36,613 nucleotides of DNA from NCBI GenBank assembly GCA_032158125.1, contig JASKOT010000062.1, positions 1-36,613 on the forward strand, in the 5' to 3' direction. The translations under genes were made by a program, and so were the position numbers. Shown one piece after another: positions 1-9,189 of the stretch. The DNA is from Papiliotrema nemorosa. Lineage: Eukaryota; Basidiomycota; Tremellomycetes; Tremellales; Rhynchogastremaceae. The notes beneath the pieces are model-generated. The model was not told the origin of the DNA. It saw only the letters and a list, made by a program, of their open reading frames with translations, and ran no database searches. Every line of letters begins with the position of its first letter. Position 1 is the stretch's first letter.

Positions 1-127
1 TTAATGATTAGACTATGTCTTTAGATTCTTTTTTTATATATTTTTTGATGTTAGGCAAAAAATAGAAAAAAAAGATTCTTTTTTTATATATTTTTTGATG
101 TTAGGCAAAAAATAGAAAAAAAAGATT
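1..127. repeat. Terminal redundancy of a circular molecule (left copy)
   Basis: These 127 bases are identical to 36487-36613 in the same orientation, as expected when a circular genome is written linearly with an overlap. The overlap lies inside cox3 intron 2 and ends exactly at the end of two tandem 50-bp hairpin units (28-77 and 78-127), each ending in AGATT. The true number of hairpin units at the junction could be larger than two if the assembly collapsed them. Confidence 0.93.
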
Positions 128-223
128 ATGAAATGAACCTATATCGCTTGTAGTCGTTTGATTGTTTAAAACTTTGAATGCTTTAGTAAAGGTATTCAAA
201 TAGTATAGATAAAGAGCCAATAG
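1..223 (-). other. Group I intron, cox3 intron 2 (part right of the circle junction)
   Basis: With 36450-36486 this makes one intron of about 260 nt. R-element around 165-152 and S-element around 23-11 (P7 GACTA/TAGTC). Two 50-bp hairpin units sit between R and S, in the P3/P8 region. Without them the intron is about 160 nt and closely matches cob intron 5. Confidence 0.85.
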
Positions 224-771
224 ACCCTAGTTCAACTGTAGGTGCAAGGCTTGAGTGGAAGTCATCTAACTTACTTATACATTTAAGCTATCTAGCGATA
301 GCTATGAGACTATGTCTTAGATGAACATTATAGTCGTTAAGCATAGTATACTACTATGTTATAGTGTCCCAACCGGGGTAACCATATGTACAGTTTAAGG
401 GCTCATTTTTAAGCCCAAAAGATAGATAGGAAAAAGCAAGCTTCTGTAACAACGAATAGGCTAACACCAAGTGAAAGACTGTGTTGTACAATCTTAGTAT
501 GGTGACCAAGGTATGTACCTTCCATGATACAGTCAGCCCACCATAGTGCCATAGCAGTTGATGTGCTAAGTAGACCAATGATAAGCAGTAGACCTGCTCC
601 ATCGAATGAGTTAAAGTACATAGCAGCACTAGATAGCATTGCTAGAATAGACCCAGCTGTTAGAATTGGCCAAGGACTTTCAAGTGTAAGATGATGTGGA
701 TGCGATTGGTAGGCTGGACGTAGACCTAGAATCGTCTTTGATTGGTTAAGACCGTTAAGCGATAGTGCCAT
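224..771 (-). CDS. cox3: Cytochrome c oxidase subunit III, 5' part (exons 1-2)
   Basis: Membrane subunit III of respiratory complex IV. Exon 1 (771-411) starts at ATG 771 and encodes the N-terminal helices up to FFLSIFWA. Exon 2 (262-224, only 39 nt) encodes YFHSSLAPTVELG. The gene continues across the circle junction into 36449-35498. Junctions: exon 1 ends GGGCTT, intron 1 ends in G, exon 2 begins ACTTCCAC, giving FWAYFHSS, the conserved order. The N-terminus is about 15 residues longer than in many fungi, so a later start is possible. The 5' leader (772-970) holds a hairpin element. Confidence 0.95.
263..410 (-). other. Group I intron, cox3 intron 1 (148 nt)
   Basis: No ORF. On the minus strand a TTAACGACTA R-element (340-331) is followed by an S-element AAGACATAGTC (318-308), giving the P7 pair GACTA/TAGTC. 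The intron ends in G at 263. Confidence 0.8.
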
Positions 772-847
772 GTGCGGTAATATATATTTAATCTCCTTAG
801 AGTAAGAACAAGTAGCCCTTACTATATGTTATAATGTTTGTAGTAAT

Positions 848-899
848 GCTTTTTTTTATATATTTTTGATGATAGGCAAAGATATAAAAAAGAAAAACA
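848..899. repeat. T-rich/A-rich hairpin element
   Basis: A T-run arm, a loop with GATGATAGGC, and an A-run arm form one hairpin upstream of cox3. Same family as the units at 28-127, 22769-22870 and 35800-35852. Confidence 0.8.
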
Positions 900-970
900 T
901 CGACCCATTAACCCTTTCAAGATATGATAAGATAGAGTTCATCTATAGTTGTATTAACTACTAATGGATG

Positions 971-1044
971 TCAGGTAGGCTGGACTCGAACCAGCGATCT
1001 CCCATACCCAAAACGGGTAACTTAGCCAACTAGTCTACCACCTG
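971..1044 (-). tRNA. trnP: tRNA-Pro(TGG)
   Basis: Cloverleaf folds by eye: acceptor CAGGTGG/CTACCTG, D-stem GACT/AGTT, anticodon stem CCCGT/ATGGG with loop TTTGGGT (anticodon TGG), T-stem GCTGG/CCAGC. Lies between cox3 and nad1 on their strand. Confidence 0.93.
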
Positions 1045-1104
1045 GTTATATACATAACATTGACTTGGATGCTCTATTGTTAGACACATAGTTATAGTGC
1101 TTAA

Positions 1105-1116
1105 GGGGGGGTCTAA
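1105..1116 (-). promoter_or_regulatory. C-rich 3'-end motif of nad1
   Basis: Minus strand reads TTAGACCCCCCC and includes the nad1 stop codon TAG. Same motif family as at the ends of the other cistrons. Confidence 0.7.
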
Positions 1117-2589
1117 GGCATAATGTTAAAGGCAAATAGGATACTAGGTACAACTAGTACAAGTGCAATAGCAGGTGGAAGCATACCCGTCCAACAGAAG
1201 CTCATCAGTTGGTCAACTAATCTATTAACTAATATATAATCTAAAGCCTTTCAGCATAGACAGACTGCATGATCGATACGGTGATATCGTTGATATAGCA
1301 ATCGTTTGACTGTTAGAATATTAACCCTACAGTTGCATGATAGACATATAAGCCTGTACACGCATAAAGATCAATAGTGTTATACGGCTAGACACCGTAG
1401 ACGTGGTAGTGTAGCACGGAACCATACAAAGGCAAAGCAACCCATACATGTCTTGACAGCTAGTACAAGTGCAGAAATAGAGATAGGTGTTGTATTGACT
1501 ACTAGTAGTGGGAAACCAGAACCACCTAGGAACAGTGTTGCTGATAGAGCACTCATAAGTACAATAGAACAATCGTTAAATGAATAAGGTGTTGGTTATA
1601 ACATTAGCTATAAGCTAGACCATATCTTAGCCCATTGTAGGACATATACTTTGGTCGTTGAGCCAGTATGGTACCGGCAGAACATAAATTTAACATTTAT
1701 ATTGCTATTTTGTATAGAATTATAGGGAGCATTATTACTCCCCTAGGAAGAACAGAACGAAAGGCATAGCACTGTGCTCTGTCATGAATCCAGCTACTAG
1801 TTCACTTTCCGCTTCAGGTAGGTCAAATGGTGTACGGTTTGTTTCAGCTAGTACACTAATGATAAAGAGTACAAACATAGGCAGTAGTGGTACAACGAAC
1901 CACATAGGCATTTGTGCTTCTACTAGTGTCATCATATTAAGTGAACCACCCATAATTAGAACAGCTAGCACTGCTGATCCTAGTACTAGTTCGTATGAGA
2001 TCATTTGAGCTGTTGAACGCATACCACCAAAGAAGGCATACTTTTCATTAGCAGACCAACCAGCTAGTAGGACACCATATACACCCATAGATGAAATGGC
2101 TAGGCTATAAAGAACACCTAGTTCAATGTCAGCTACGACAGCACCAGGGCCAAATGGAATAACAGCCCATCCTAGTAGTGCAAAGGTCATTACAATAGAT
2201 GGAGCAAGGTAAAAGATAAAGGCATTAGCGTTAGAAGGTACAACAGTTTCCTTAACGATAAGCTTAAGGGCGTCAGCGACTCATTTACCTATCACGGTAT
2301 AGACTATGTCATCACATAAGGCTAATTAATAGCTGTATATGGTAGAGCGTCTAGTCATTGAGGGTAGTAACCCTGCTAGTTATGTTATCTAACATATCTT
2401 AGCATTAAGCTCTATTTGAACCGCTCGCATTAACGGTTGAAGTGTACCATAGACACCAACTGTATTAGGCCCTACACGTCGTTGCATAGCAGCTAGCACC
2501 TTACGTTCAATGATAGTCATAAAGGCTACAGAAAGTAGTACAGGTACAATAACAGCTAGCACTTCAAGTACAGCAAATAGATATACCAT
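1113..2589 (-). CDS. nad1: NADH dehydrogenase subunit 1, four exons
   Basis: Membrane-arm subunit of complex I near the quinone site. Exon 1 2589-2433 ([16 protein letters not shown]), exon 2 2279-1737 ([17 protein letters not shown], then [19 protein letters not shown]), exon 3 1573-1394 ([21 protein letters not shown]), exon 4 1216-1113 (FDQLMSFCW to the stop). Every junction has U as last exon base and G as last intron base, and the spliced product is 327 residues, normal for the family. The stop TAG overlaps the C-rich 3' motif (TTAGACCCCCCC). The three introns are 153, 163 and 177 nt and have no ORF. Confidence 0.96.
1217..1393 (-). other. Group I intron, nad1 intron 3 (177 nt)
   Basis: R-element CAGTCAAACGATTG can pair with CAGTC of the S-element (GATTG/CAGTC with one G-U). 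The 3' exon begins TTGACCAACTG after G, giving RLRFDQLM. Confidence 0.75.
1574..1736 (-). other. Group I intron, nad1 intron 2 (163 nt)
   Basis: R-element GGCTCAACGACCAA (about 1664-1651) and S-element AAGATATGGTCTAG pair as GACCA/TGGTC. Splicing gives FLGEYCSIVL. Confidence 0.85.
2280..2432 (-). other. Group I intron, nad1 intron 1 (153 nt)
   Basis: R-element CTCAATGACTAG and S-element GATGACATAGTC pair as GACTA/TAGTC. Splicing restores LQPFADALK. Confidence 0.85.
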
Positions 2590-2789
2590 TGTAGGTGTTA
2601 GGTAGTTAAACCAATTCGATCAAGCGTAGAGCGTTGATAGTGAATGGAGGTAGGTCATTAAGGCATTAACAAGCTTACTAGCTTTAGACACCTATTGCAT
2701 TTTTAAAGCTCTATGGGATAGCCTTTGGCTTACAAGTCAAAGAGTGTTACAGGTGATAGCTTTTAAGCTATATTAGTTAAGCCTTAAAA

Positions 2790-2798
2790 GGGGTCTAA
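2790..2798 (-). promoter_or_regulatory. C-rich 3'-end motif of cox2
   Basis: Minus strand TTAGACCCC, about 20 nt downstream of the cox2 stop. Confidence 0.7.
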
Positions 2799-2817
2799 TG
2801 GTTTGGAAAAGTTAACT

Positions 2818-4133
2818 CTATGTTTGAGAGTCAAGCCATACAAGGTAGTCATCAAGTGATACTACTTCAACTACAATAGGCATAAACCCGTGGTATACCC
2901 CACAAAGTTCGCTACATTGTCCGTAGTAAGTACCTTCTCGTTGTGCTAGTACAGATGTTTGGTTTAGACGCAAGTAGGTTAGATTAAGGTAAGCCGTATA
3001 CACTCTATACGGTTGAGACCATGCCTTATACTATCTTCTATTTGAAGGCTGATAGAGCAATGTTATACTGGTCGTTAAACTGATCTAGTAATAGAGCAGC
3101 TGCCATTAGAGTCACTAATCTTATAGCAATAGGGACATTAAAGACTAGGCTGACTAAGCAACCTGGTGTAGCGTCAATCTTTAGTCCTAGACTAGGCACT
3201 GCAAAGTCATGGATCACGTCGGCCCCAGTTACTACAAACCGTACATGTGTGTCAACTGGTAGTACTACACGGTTGTCTACTTCTAGCAGCCGTAGTGCAC
3301 CGTCAGCGATGTCAGAGTCAGGTACCATGTATGAGTCATACTCGATAGCTTCACCGTCTGCATCTACAAAGTCAGATAGTTCGTATGACCAGTCTATTAA
3401 CATGCCTTTAAAAGGGCATATTGAGACTATTGCTTACCTTTATATATTTAATTAGTTAAAATAAAGGTCCTGGTATATAGTCTTTTAAAGCTAACTAAAG
3501 CTTTACAAGTGTAACCCTTGAGTCAGTGCTTGTATTGACCAGGTGATATGAATGGCACTAGTACTACCATTGGTGCCCAACAACCTTAACAGTCATTGAA
3601 GGGCTAATCACTTCCTATTTTCTAACATCTTTTTCTCTATATTTTTATAAGTAGGATAAAAATAGAAGAAAAAGTATGGATAGATGTCCTTTGCGGGACA
3701 GAGGACTATGCTTTAAACGCTTTGATAGTCTCTAAAGTGTCTATTAAACACTAGCTAGTAGTCTATTCATAGAGCTTGCTAGCTATACATAGCAGGTATA
3801 TGGACGTTAGTGTTCATCCATTAGATAAAGTAGCTTGAATGAAGGGAAAGCAATAGCAATAAGAACGAAGGCAGGCATTACTGTCCATACTACTTCAATA
3901 AGTGTACCGTGGTTAGCGTACCGGTGAGCCATAGGAGAAGCTTCTTCGTTGTAAAGTACAATAATAGAGCCCATCATCCAACCAACCGCTACACCAATAA
4001 CGATAAGGTAGAAGAAAATAGTGTCATGTAGTTCAGTGATCCCTTCAAATGTAGGGCTAGCACCGTCCTGGAAGCCCATAAGCCAAGGCTCAGGTGCGTC
4101 ACATTGGATAAGAAAGCTGTTAAAGAGAGCCAT
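2818..4133 (-). CDS. cox2: Cytochrome c oxidase subunit II, four exons
   Basis: Complex IV subunit that carries the CuA centre and accepts electrons from cytochrome c. Exon 1 4133-3816 (two membrane helices, ends LLYLMD), exon 2 3614-3566 (49 nt, [16 protein letters not shown]), exon 3 3393-3161 (YWSYELSDF to KIDATPG), exon 4 2970-2818 (RLNQTSVL, CuA motif [12 protein letters not shown], stop TAG). All junctions follow U|...G and the spliced product is 250 residues, standard length. The C-rich 3' motif lies about 20 nt after the stop. Its 5' leader and upstream spacer are duplicated upstream of the 447-codon ORF. Confidence 0.96.
2971..3160 (-). other. Group I intron, cox2 intron 3 (190 nt)
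   Basis: R-element GTTTAACGACCAG and S-element TAAGGCATGGTCTC give P7 GACCA/TGGTC. Splicing joins DATPG to RLNQTS. Confidence 0.85.
3394..3565 (-). other. Group I intron, cox2 intron 2 (172 nt)
   Basis: R-element GCTTTAAAAGACTATA and S-element AAGCAATAGTCTC give P7 GACTA/TAGTC. Splicing restores GHQWYWSYE. Confidence 0.85.
3615..3815 (-). other. Group I intron, cox2 intron 1 (201 nt)
   Basis: R-element CTTTAGAGACTATC and S-element AAAGCATAGTCC pair as GACTA/TAGTC. A hairpin element (3628-3675) sits near the 3' end. Splicing joins LMD to EVISPSM. Confidence 0.85.
3628..3675. repeat. T-rich/A-rich hairpin element in cox2 intron 1
   Basis: Arms CTTTTTCTCTATATTTTTAT and an A-rich partner close a short loop (AAGTAGGA). 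Confidence 0.75.
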
Positions 4134-4214
4134 ATCTATTCATTTAATCTAGTTGTGCATATAGAGCTCATAGCGTTAAACTATGAACCTTAATCTAGCG
4201 TACTGTTATGTAAG

Positions 4215-4254
4215 CTTTTTTTATAATTTTTTGAAAAAATTATAAAAAAAGAAG
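4215..4254. repeat. Hairpin element present in copy B only
   Basis: A near-perfect palindrome of a T-rich arm and an A-rich arm between GTAAG and CTAACGTATCC. The homologous position in copy A (about 6061-6072) reads AAGTAATCTAACG without the hairpin. Confidence 0.85.
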
Positions 4255-4417
4255 CTAACGTATCCTCTTTGATAGCATAGCAATAAGGCAGTATAGCCTT
4301 AAAGTAGCGTATCGATAGATGCTTTAGTGCATCATTGTTAAGCCATTAAGTTAATGTTATTAACATTTAGTGATATGAGTATAGCATAGCTTCTCATCTG
4401 GTCACTTTGATAGACTT

Positions 4418-4426
4418 GGGGTCTAA
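4418..4426 (-). promoter_or_regulatory. C-rich 3'-end motif after the displaced cob exon
   Basis: Minus strand TTAGACCCC, 3 nt after the stop of the displaced cob exon copy. Confidence 0.65.
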
Positions 4427-4429
4427 TGA

Positions 4430-4546
4430 TTAGGCATCAAGGTCAGCCAGAGTGTTTTCAACAATACCAACTACTGGTACTAGAACGACGTACCACGCGA
4501 AGTAGAAGACGCTAGCACAAGCACCGATAAGGATAAATGGAGCTTA
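4430..4546 (-). pseudogene. Displaced second copy of the cob 3' exon
   Basis: Minus-strand translation gives [20 protein letters not shown] and onward to ENTLADLDA and TAA, almost the same as the functional last exon of cob at 6375-6262 (differences are mostly V/I swaps). It has no upstream cob exons of its own; the homology starts at AAGCTCC. The frame is intact, so displacement is recent or the copy is still maintained. It is separated from cob by the 447-codon endonuclease-like ORF. The most likely reading is the old cob end pushed aside by an element that brought its own replacement end, or the reverse. Confidence 0.85.
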
Positions 4547-4641
4547 TTAACACATACCTTTATTAGAATTCTAAACAAGGTTAGAGAAGGACTATGATTA
4601 TGTTATACCAGGTCTTGACCTTTAAAGATATCTAAACGTAA

Positions 4642-5985
4642 TTACACATTGTAGCTACGCTTAAGTGTACCAATAAGACCCTTCAGCTCAGCATCACGGT
4701 GAGCCTTTGCTATAGTTACAGCAGCATCCATACCCCCATGCTTAGCAATGGCGAACTGCTTACGCTTAAGACCTGAATGGGCAGGTGGATCGAATCGAAC
4801 AGATACAGTGTTTTTAACACCTTGTGCATTAGGCTTAATAACAGGTAGAACGTAAGGAGCCCCTAGCGGGTTGTTATTAATGGACATAGCCCACCAAGGT
4901 ACAACACGTCCTATCCATAGAGCGATAGCTTCTGCATTAGTGTTATAGACACTAATTAGAGCTTCTATACCCCATAGCGTAGTGTTAAGTCCCTTAGCAT
5001 AAATAGCAAGGGCAAATAGAATACGCTTTACTTGGTCTTGCTTCCAATAAAGCAGTCCAAAGTAAGGCATAAGAGCAATAATAAAGATAGTGATAGCACT
5101 GTAACCTTGTACGATTACAGATGTCATACCTGGTCGCACATGGTCAATATCGTCCTTAGCTGGAGTAGCTGCTTGGTCAGCCATGTGTGCACGAATGCCT
5201 ATCTTATTAAGCAGTTCGCACATAGCTATAAGCATTGCGTCACTGAACTCACCTGTCTTTTGAACCAGCTTAAGACGAGGAGAGGTAGTAAGGTAAGGAA
5301 GAGACCATTGGAAGATAAGTGCAAGTGAGCCATCACCCATAAAGAAACCTAGAATGAAAAGAAAGGACATTACTGGTGGTTGAGCTAGAGGCACCATTGG
5401 AGGTAGAGGTTGAAGGGTAACGCCAAGTGAAGCGAGCATGTCGGCCATAGACATTTGACGTCGGTCAGTACCTGTCAGGTTATAGGTTAGTTGAATGATA
5501 ATAGAGGCTGCAGCGTTGAAGGCAAGAATTCCAGCTCGATATTGTAGTAGTACACCGTGCAGATAGGTGATTATATGCATTGATAGCCACTTTTGACCTT
5601 GCATTTGGTTAAGATATACTAGTACGGTATTGTGCCATAGAACCCAACCCTTTAGCCGGTATTGAATAGCTACGTTGTTAGCGTCATTAATATAAAGAAT
5701 AATATCACCAACCTTGCCAAACAGACCCCACACCATTACAACAAAGCGAATAGATGCATCTGAATAGACCTGGGTGAACATGGCTACTGGGACAAAGCTA
5801 AGACTAATGCCTGGATTAGTAAATAGTACGTATACTGAACCATCTGCTGTCCAAAGCCCGTTGATAAGCAGGAGTAGCTTACTAGTGACGCTTGCACTAG
5901 GAGCAACATAAGATGCTATAAGTTCATCACGTCGAGCCTCCGCCTTCACTAGGCGTGGATCTCGCTTAGTGTTCTTTGGTGTCAT
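4642..5985 (-). CDS. Double-motif LAGLIDADG-type endonuclease ORF (447 aa)
   Basis: Free-standing 447-codon ORF between two copies of the cob 3' end. Two LAGLIDADG-like motifs are visible: LLLINGLWTADGS near residues 37-49 and FILGFFMGDGSL near 211-222, each with an acidic DG pair at the expected catalytic position. The N-terminus is lysine- and arginine-rich (MTPKNTKRDPRLVKAEARR). Such proteins cut a specific DNA site and drive copying of their own gene. The ATG is preceded by a near-copy of the cox2 leader, so it may be translated like cox2. It contains at least one AAA lysine codon (GVKNTV), which I do not see in the respiratory genes. I see no C-rich 3' motif directly after it; the next is at 4418. 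Target is inferred to be the cob sequence around codons HAEAPF. Confidence 0.75.
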   Translation of the reverse strand: MTPKNTKRDPRLVKAEARRDELIASYVAPSASVTSKLLLLINGLWTADGSVYVLFTNPGISLSFVPVAMFTQVYSDASIRFVVMVWGLFGKVGDIILYINDANNVAIQYRLKGWVLWHNTVLVYLNQMQGQKWLSMHIITYLHGVLLQYRAGILAFNAAASIIIQLTYNLTGTDRRQMSMADMLASLGVTLQPLPPMVPLAQPPVMSFLFILGFFMGDGSLALIFQWSLPYLTTSPRLKLVQKTGEFSDAMLIAMCELLNKIGIRAHMADQAATPAKDDIDHVRPGMTSVIVQGYSAITIFIIALMPYFGLLYWKQDQVKRILFALAIYAKGLNTTLWGIEALISVYNTNAEAIALWIGRVVPWWAMSINNNPLGAPYVLPVIKPNAQGVKNTVSVRFDPPAHSGLKRKQFAIAKHGGMDAAVTIAKAHRDAELKGLIGTLKRSYNV

Positions 5986-6377
5986 ATCTATTTATTTGAT
6001 CTAGTTGTGCTTGCGTAGACCATAGTGTTAATCTTATGTGCCTTAAGCTAGCTTACAGTTAAGTAATCTAACGTATCCTCTTTGATAGCAATATCTATAA
6101 GGTCAACAAACCTTACTGTTGCGTATCGGTTGATACTATTTGTGTATCACTGTTAAGCCATTTAGTCAATGATAATTAACACTTAGTGATATGATTCTAG
6201 CATAGCTTCTCATCTGTTCACTTTTAAATATTGATGTTAGAGGGGTCTAATTGTATTATGACTAAGCGTCAAGGTCGGCGAGTGTGTTTTCAATAATACC
6301 AATAACTGGTACTAGTACAATGTACCAAGCAAAATAGAATACGCTAGCACATGCACCAATAAGAATGAAGGGAGCTT
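5986..6377. repeat. Direct repeat copy A: cob 3' exon plus spacer and leader
   Basis: Near-duplicate of 4134-4546. It holds the functional last cob exon, its 3' motif, a spacer and the leader immediately upstream of the 447-codon ORF. Together the copies flank that ORF as direct repeats of about 400 bp. Confidence 0.88.
6242..6250 (-). promoter_or_regulatory. C-rich 3'-end motif of cob
   Basis: Minus strand TTAGACCCC, about 12 nt after the cob stop. Confidence 0.7.
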
Positions 6378-8896
6378 CGGCATGTTGAGCGATATAACTT
6401 AATACAAGAATATCAATAATTTACATTAGTGACTAGACTATGTCTTTAGATTATGAGATTAACCTATGTTTAATATAGTCGTTTAATTGTTTTAAAACTT
6501 TGAATGCTTTCATTAAAGGTATTCAAATTAGATAGATTAAAGAGCCAATGACCCGAGGTAACCAAGAAGTACTAGGTCCACAACTAGGAACCAGAATGCA
6601 ACTCGCCATAGTGGTCGGAATTGACCACCTCGGATTCGTGATGTGTCAAGTACAGGCATAGCCAGAAGGATTAGAAGTGATCCAAGCATAGCAATTACAC
6701 CTAGTAGCTTGTTAGGTACAGCACGTAGAATAGCATAGTAAGGTAGAAGGTCTTTCATAGTCCTATATGGACTAGACTATATGTTGCTATGATAGTAGTA
6801 GCCCTAGCTATAGTCTTTGAACGTACTTAATGGCACGTTGCATATACACAATTAAAGTGCTTTATGCATATACTAGTTAATTTAATGGCACCTCCTTTAC
6901 CATTCTGGGACAATTGAAGCTGGGGTAGACAGAGGATTAGCTGGAATATAATTGTCGCTGTGACCAAGTACATTAGGTGCATAGAAGACAACCAGTAGAA
7001 TGGCCGCCATAAAGACAAAGATAGTTACTAGATCCTTGAATAGGAAATAAGGGTGCATAGGTAGCTTGTCCGCGTTAGATGACATACCTAGAGGGTTGCT
7101 TGAACCGTGTGTATGTAGTGTCATCATATGGATTAGAGCTAGCGCTGATAGCACAAATGGCAGTACAAAGTGTAGGCTAAAGAAACGGTTAAGTGTAGCG
7201 TTATTAACACTGAAACCACCCCAGACAAATTGTACAAAGTCTTGTCCGATCCATGGAATGGCTGATAGCATGTTAGTAATTACAGTAGCCTAAATCATTT
7301 AAAGTAAGTATCTCAAGCTCTTATGAGCGTAATAAAGACTGCGACACCAAGAGGCTTGTTAAGTACAGTCGTTGACCTTTGTAACTCAAAGGCACTCATC
7401 CAAATATTTTTGTTTTGAGTGATTGTCTTAATAGTTTAGAGCTTATAAACGTATTAAGCATAGCGACCTAGCTTGTAGTACATGCTAGGGTGCATGTGGG
7501 GCTTGACTAGTGAAGCAAGAATAGGCATGCTTTGTGAGTGCACGTAGATGTGTCGTTGGTCATCCTTGCCAGCTATTTGGGTAGTAGCTTTAATACCATA
7601 GAGTTCTATCAGTAGGTCACAAAGACGTTGTTGATCGGCATGGGTGAAACAGTTAGTTGCAAGCTTAAGCCCATAACCTGATGTACAACCATCGTCTGAA
7701 ATCCAGACCGCAATAGCAAGTGGTGTTAGGTACATACCAATCCATTGAGGGATTACCTTAATACCATCCACATAAAAGCTATCTTGAAGCCAGTTAAGAC
7801 TAGTAAAACTAAAGGTAGAGAAGCGTGCGATTTGCCGCATTGAACCATTGACTCCCTTACGTGCCATAAGTACGGGTGCAATAAGGGAACTGTAACCTGC
7901 TTGTGAGAGCAGGCTCCAGAGATGTAGTAGGTAAGCATAATGATGACTCTCTTGACTAAAGGTAACTCGCGTGCTACCAGCACGCTTTTCAGCATGTGCA
8001 TCACCTAGAATAGAACCAACTAGAATCGATAGAATATCGATGCTGTGTGGCCCAATTCGTTGTAGAGCCTTAATGCGAGTCATTGTTGACATAGGGACAA
8101 GCACTAGCCAATCAGATGCAGCACTTATATTTATAAGCTCAAAGGGGCAAACACCCCATAGAGACATTTGGCCGTAAGGTAGAACGTAACCCAGGAAAGC
8201 AATTGCCATCATAAGTACAAGCATGATCACACCAACAGACCAAGGTGCTACACGTGGTGACTTGAAGCTACCGTAGTATAGACCTCGTCCAATGTGAGCA
8301 TAAACAAGGATGAAGAAGAAGCTGGCACCGTTAGCATGTAGGTAACGGATAAGCCACCCGTAGTTAACATCACGCATGATCGAAAATATTAAAGGCTTAT
8401 TGCATAGAGTTGTTTAACGCTATGTTAGACTATGCTATAGAATTAGGACTTGCTATTTGTAGTCGTTAAAACATGCCTATGAACAAGTACATGTCTGCAT
8501 ATGGATTTAGTCAAACGTTTATGCAGTTGAATTGCAGTAAAGAGCACTGCGTGTTAATGCTCTACGCTAACAAAGGCTAGATCGATCGAAGGTGTGTAGT
8601 GCCGACTGCCATTCTATATATTTTATTGGCGGACTTTGCCTTGCCTATTGGCTAATTTTGAAGTCTCTAAGGGCATAAGCCCATCACTTTGGGCTAAACG
8701 CAGCCTGTTAGTGGTTATAATATTAAAGTATTGCAACACACATTGCAAGGATTACACCTGTAACAATTTGAAGACCTAGACATGTCGCTAGTAGTGAACC
8801 AAAGTTCCATGCATATGACAGGTTAGATGGTTGTGGGCTGTCAATAACATAAGAGTTAAGCAGTCGTAGTAGAGGGTTCTGCTTTAGTAGACGCAT
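6262..8896 (-). CDS. cob: Cytochrome b, six exons
   Basis: Haem-bearing core of complex III. Exon 1 8896-8742 ([20 protein letters not shown]), exon 2 8602-8557 (46 nt, [15 protein letters not shown]), exon 3 8380-8153 ([20 protein letters not shown] to QMSLWG), exon 4 7289-6899 ([18 protein letters not shown] to VPEW), exon 5 6751-6551 ([15 protein letters not shown] to YLG), exon 6 6389-6262 ([13 protein letters not shown] to the stop TAG). Every join follows U|...G and the product is 382 residues, normal. The PEWY motif is restored across intron 4. Intron 3 carries an in-frame LAGLIDADG ORF. The C-rich motif follows the stop by about 12 nt. Confidence 0.96.
6390..6550 (-). other. Group I intron, cob intron 5 (161 nt)
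   Basis: R-element ACAATTAAACGACTAT and S-element AAGACATAGTC (P7 GACTA/TAGTC). Strongly similar over its whole length to cox3 intron 2, but lacks the two hairpin units inserted there. Both introns follow an exon ending CT(C/A)GGGT. Confidence 0.88.
6752..6898 (-). other. Group I intron, cob intron 4 (147 nt)
   Basis: R-element CGTTCAAAGACTATAG and S-element CATATAGTCTAGTCC give P7 GACTA/TAGTC. Splicing restores VPEWYLLPYY. Confidence 0.85.
7290..8152 (-). other. Group I intron with ORF, cob intron 3 (863 nt)
   Basis: Exon 3 ends TGGGGT and exon 4 begins GCTACTGTAATT after G. R-element GGTCAACGACTG (about 7377-7366) and S-element GTCGCAGTC (about 7345-7336) pair as GACTG/CAGTC. The endonuclease ORF occupies the 5' part, upstream of the catalytic core. 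Confidence 0.88.
7454..8152 (-). CDS. LAGLIDADG endonuclease, in-frame extension of cob exon 3
   Basis: The reading frame runs from cob exon 3 straight through the 5' splice site and on to a stop at 7454, adding about 232 residues. Features: [19 protein letters not shown] (first motif of the LAGLIDADG_2 type) and [12 protein letters not shown] (second motif, DDG), ending [13 protein letters not shown]. It would be made from unspliced cob RNA as a fusion and then processed, as is common for cob and cox1 intron proteins. It has no C-rich 3' motif, consistent with using the cob transcript. At least one AAA codon (GIKATT) is present. Close relative of the rnl-intron ORF (similar SDDG and DPSMLYK/HPSMYYK ends). 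Confidence 0.85.
   Translation of the reverse strand, partial: VCPFELINISAASDWLVLVPMSTMTRIKALQRIGPHSIDILSILVGSILGDAHAEKRAGSTRVTFSQESHHYAYLLHLWSLLSQAGYSSLIAPVLMARKGVNGSMRQIARFSTFSFTSLNWLQDSFYVDGIKVIPQWIGMYLTPLAIAVWISDDGCTSGYGLKLATNCFTHADQQRLCDLLIELYGIKATTQIAGKDDQRHIYVHSQSMPILASLVKPHMHPSMYYKLGRYA
8381..8556 (-). other. Group I intron, cob intron 2 (176 nt)
   Basis: R-element GTTTTAACGACTAC and S-element CTATAGCATAGTC give P7 GACTA/TAGTC. Splicing joins SVEH to IMRDVNYG. Confidence 0.85.
8603..8741 (-). other. Group I intron, cob intron 1 (139 nt)
   Basis: R-element TTAGAGACTTC (about 8670-8660) and S-element GGCAAAGTCC (8640-8631) give a covaried P7 GACTT/AAGTC. Exon 1 ends GCAAT and exon 2 begins GCACTAC, restoring LAMHYTPS. 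One of the shortest introns here. Confidence 0.8.
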
Positions 8897-9093
8897 CTAT
8901 TGTATTTAATAATATCCTACTTACAAGATGGTAGGATAAAGTCGGCTTAAGATTAGCCGGTTATATAATGTACTGTAATAGGGATTACATATATGTTAAT
9001 AATGTTAGTAAGTGTTACCAACATAAAGCGATTCAGCTTATATGACCAAGCTACGAATGCCATCGCATTCTTTTATCTAATTATAAAAGAACA

Positions 9094-9168
9094 TAGACGA
9101 ACGCGGAGTCGAACCACGACTGACGACCGACATCAACGATCCGCACTAACCAAATATGCTATACGTCT
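9094..9168 (-). tRNA. trnI: tRNA-Ile(GAT)
   Basis: D-stem GCAT/GTGC, anticodon stem GATCG/CGGTC with loop TTGATGT (anticodon GAT), T-stem CGTGG/CCGCG. The acceptor AGACGTA/TTCGTCT has one T-T mismatch. Confidence 0.88.
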
Positions 9169-9189
9169 ATTGTTAAGCGCTAAAGCTAT

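Larger units (their letters stand above)
4134..4546. repeat. Direct repeat copy B: cob 3' exon plus cob-cox2 spacer
   Basis: About 400 bp closely matching 5986-6377. It spans the cox2 leader up to the base before the cox2 ATG, the spacer, the C-rich motif and a second copy of the cob 3' exon. It differs from copy A by many substitutions and by an extra hairpin element at 4215-4254. Confidence 0.88.

Noticed and set aside
1..127. Linear genome with terminal repeats
   Set aside because: The end repeats are direct, not inverted, and lie inside a group I intron of cox3 whose exons join across the ends, so circular overlap is the simpler reading.
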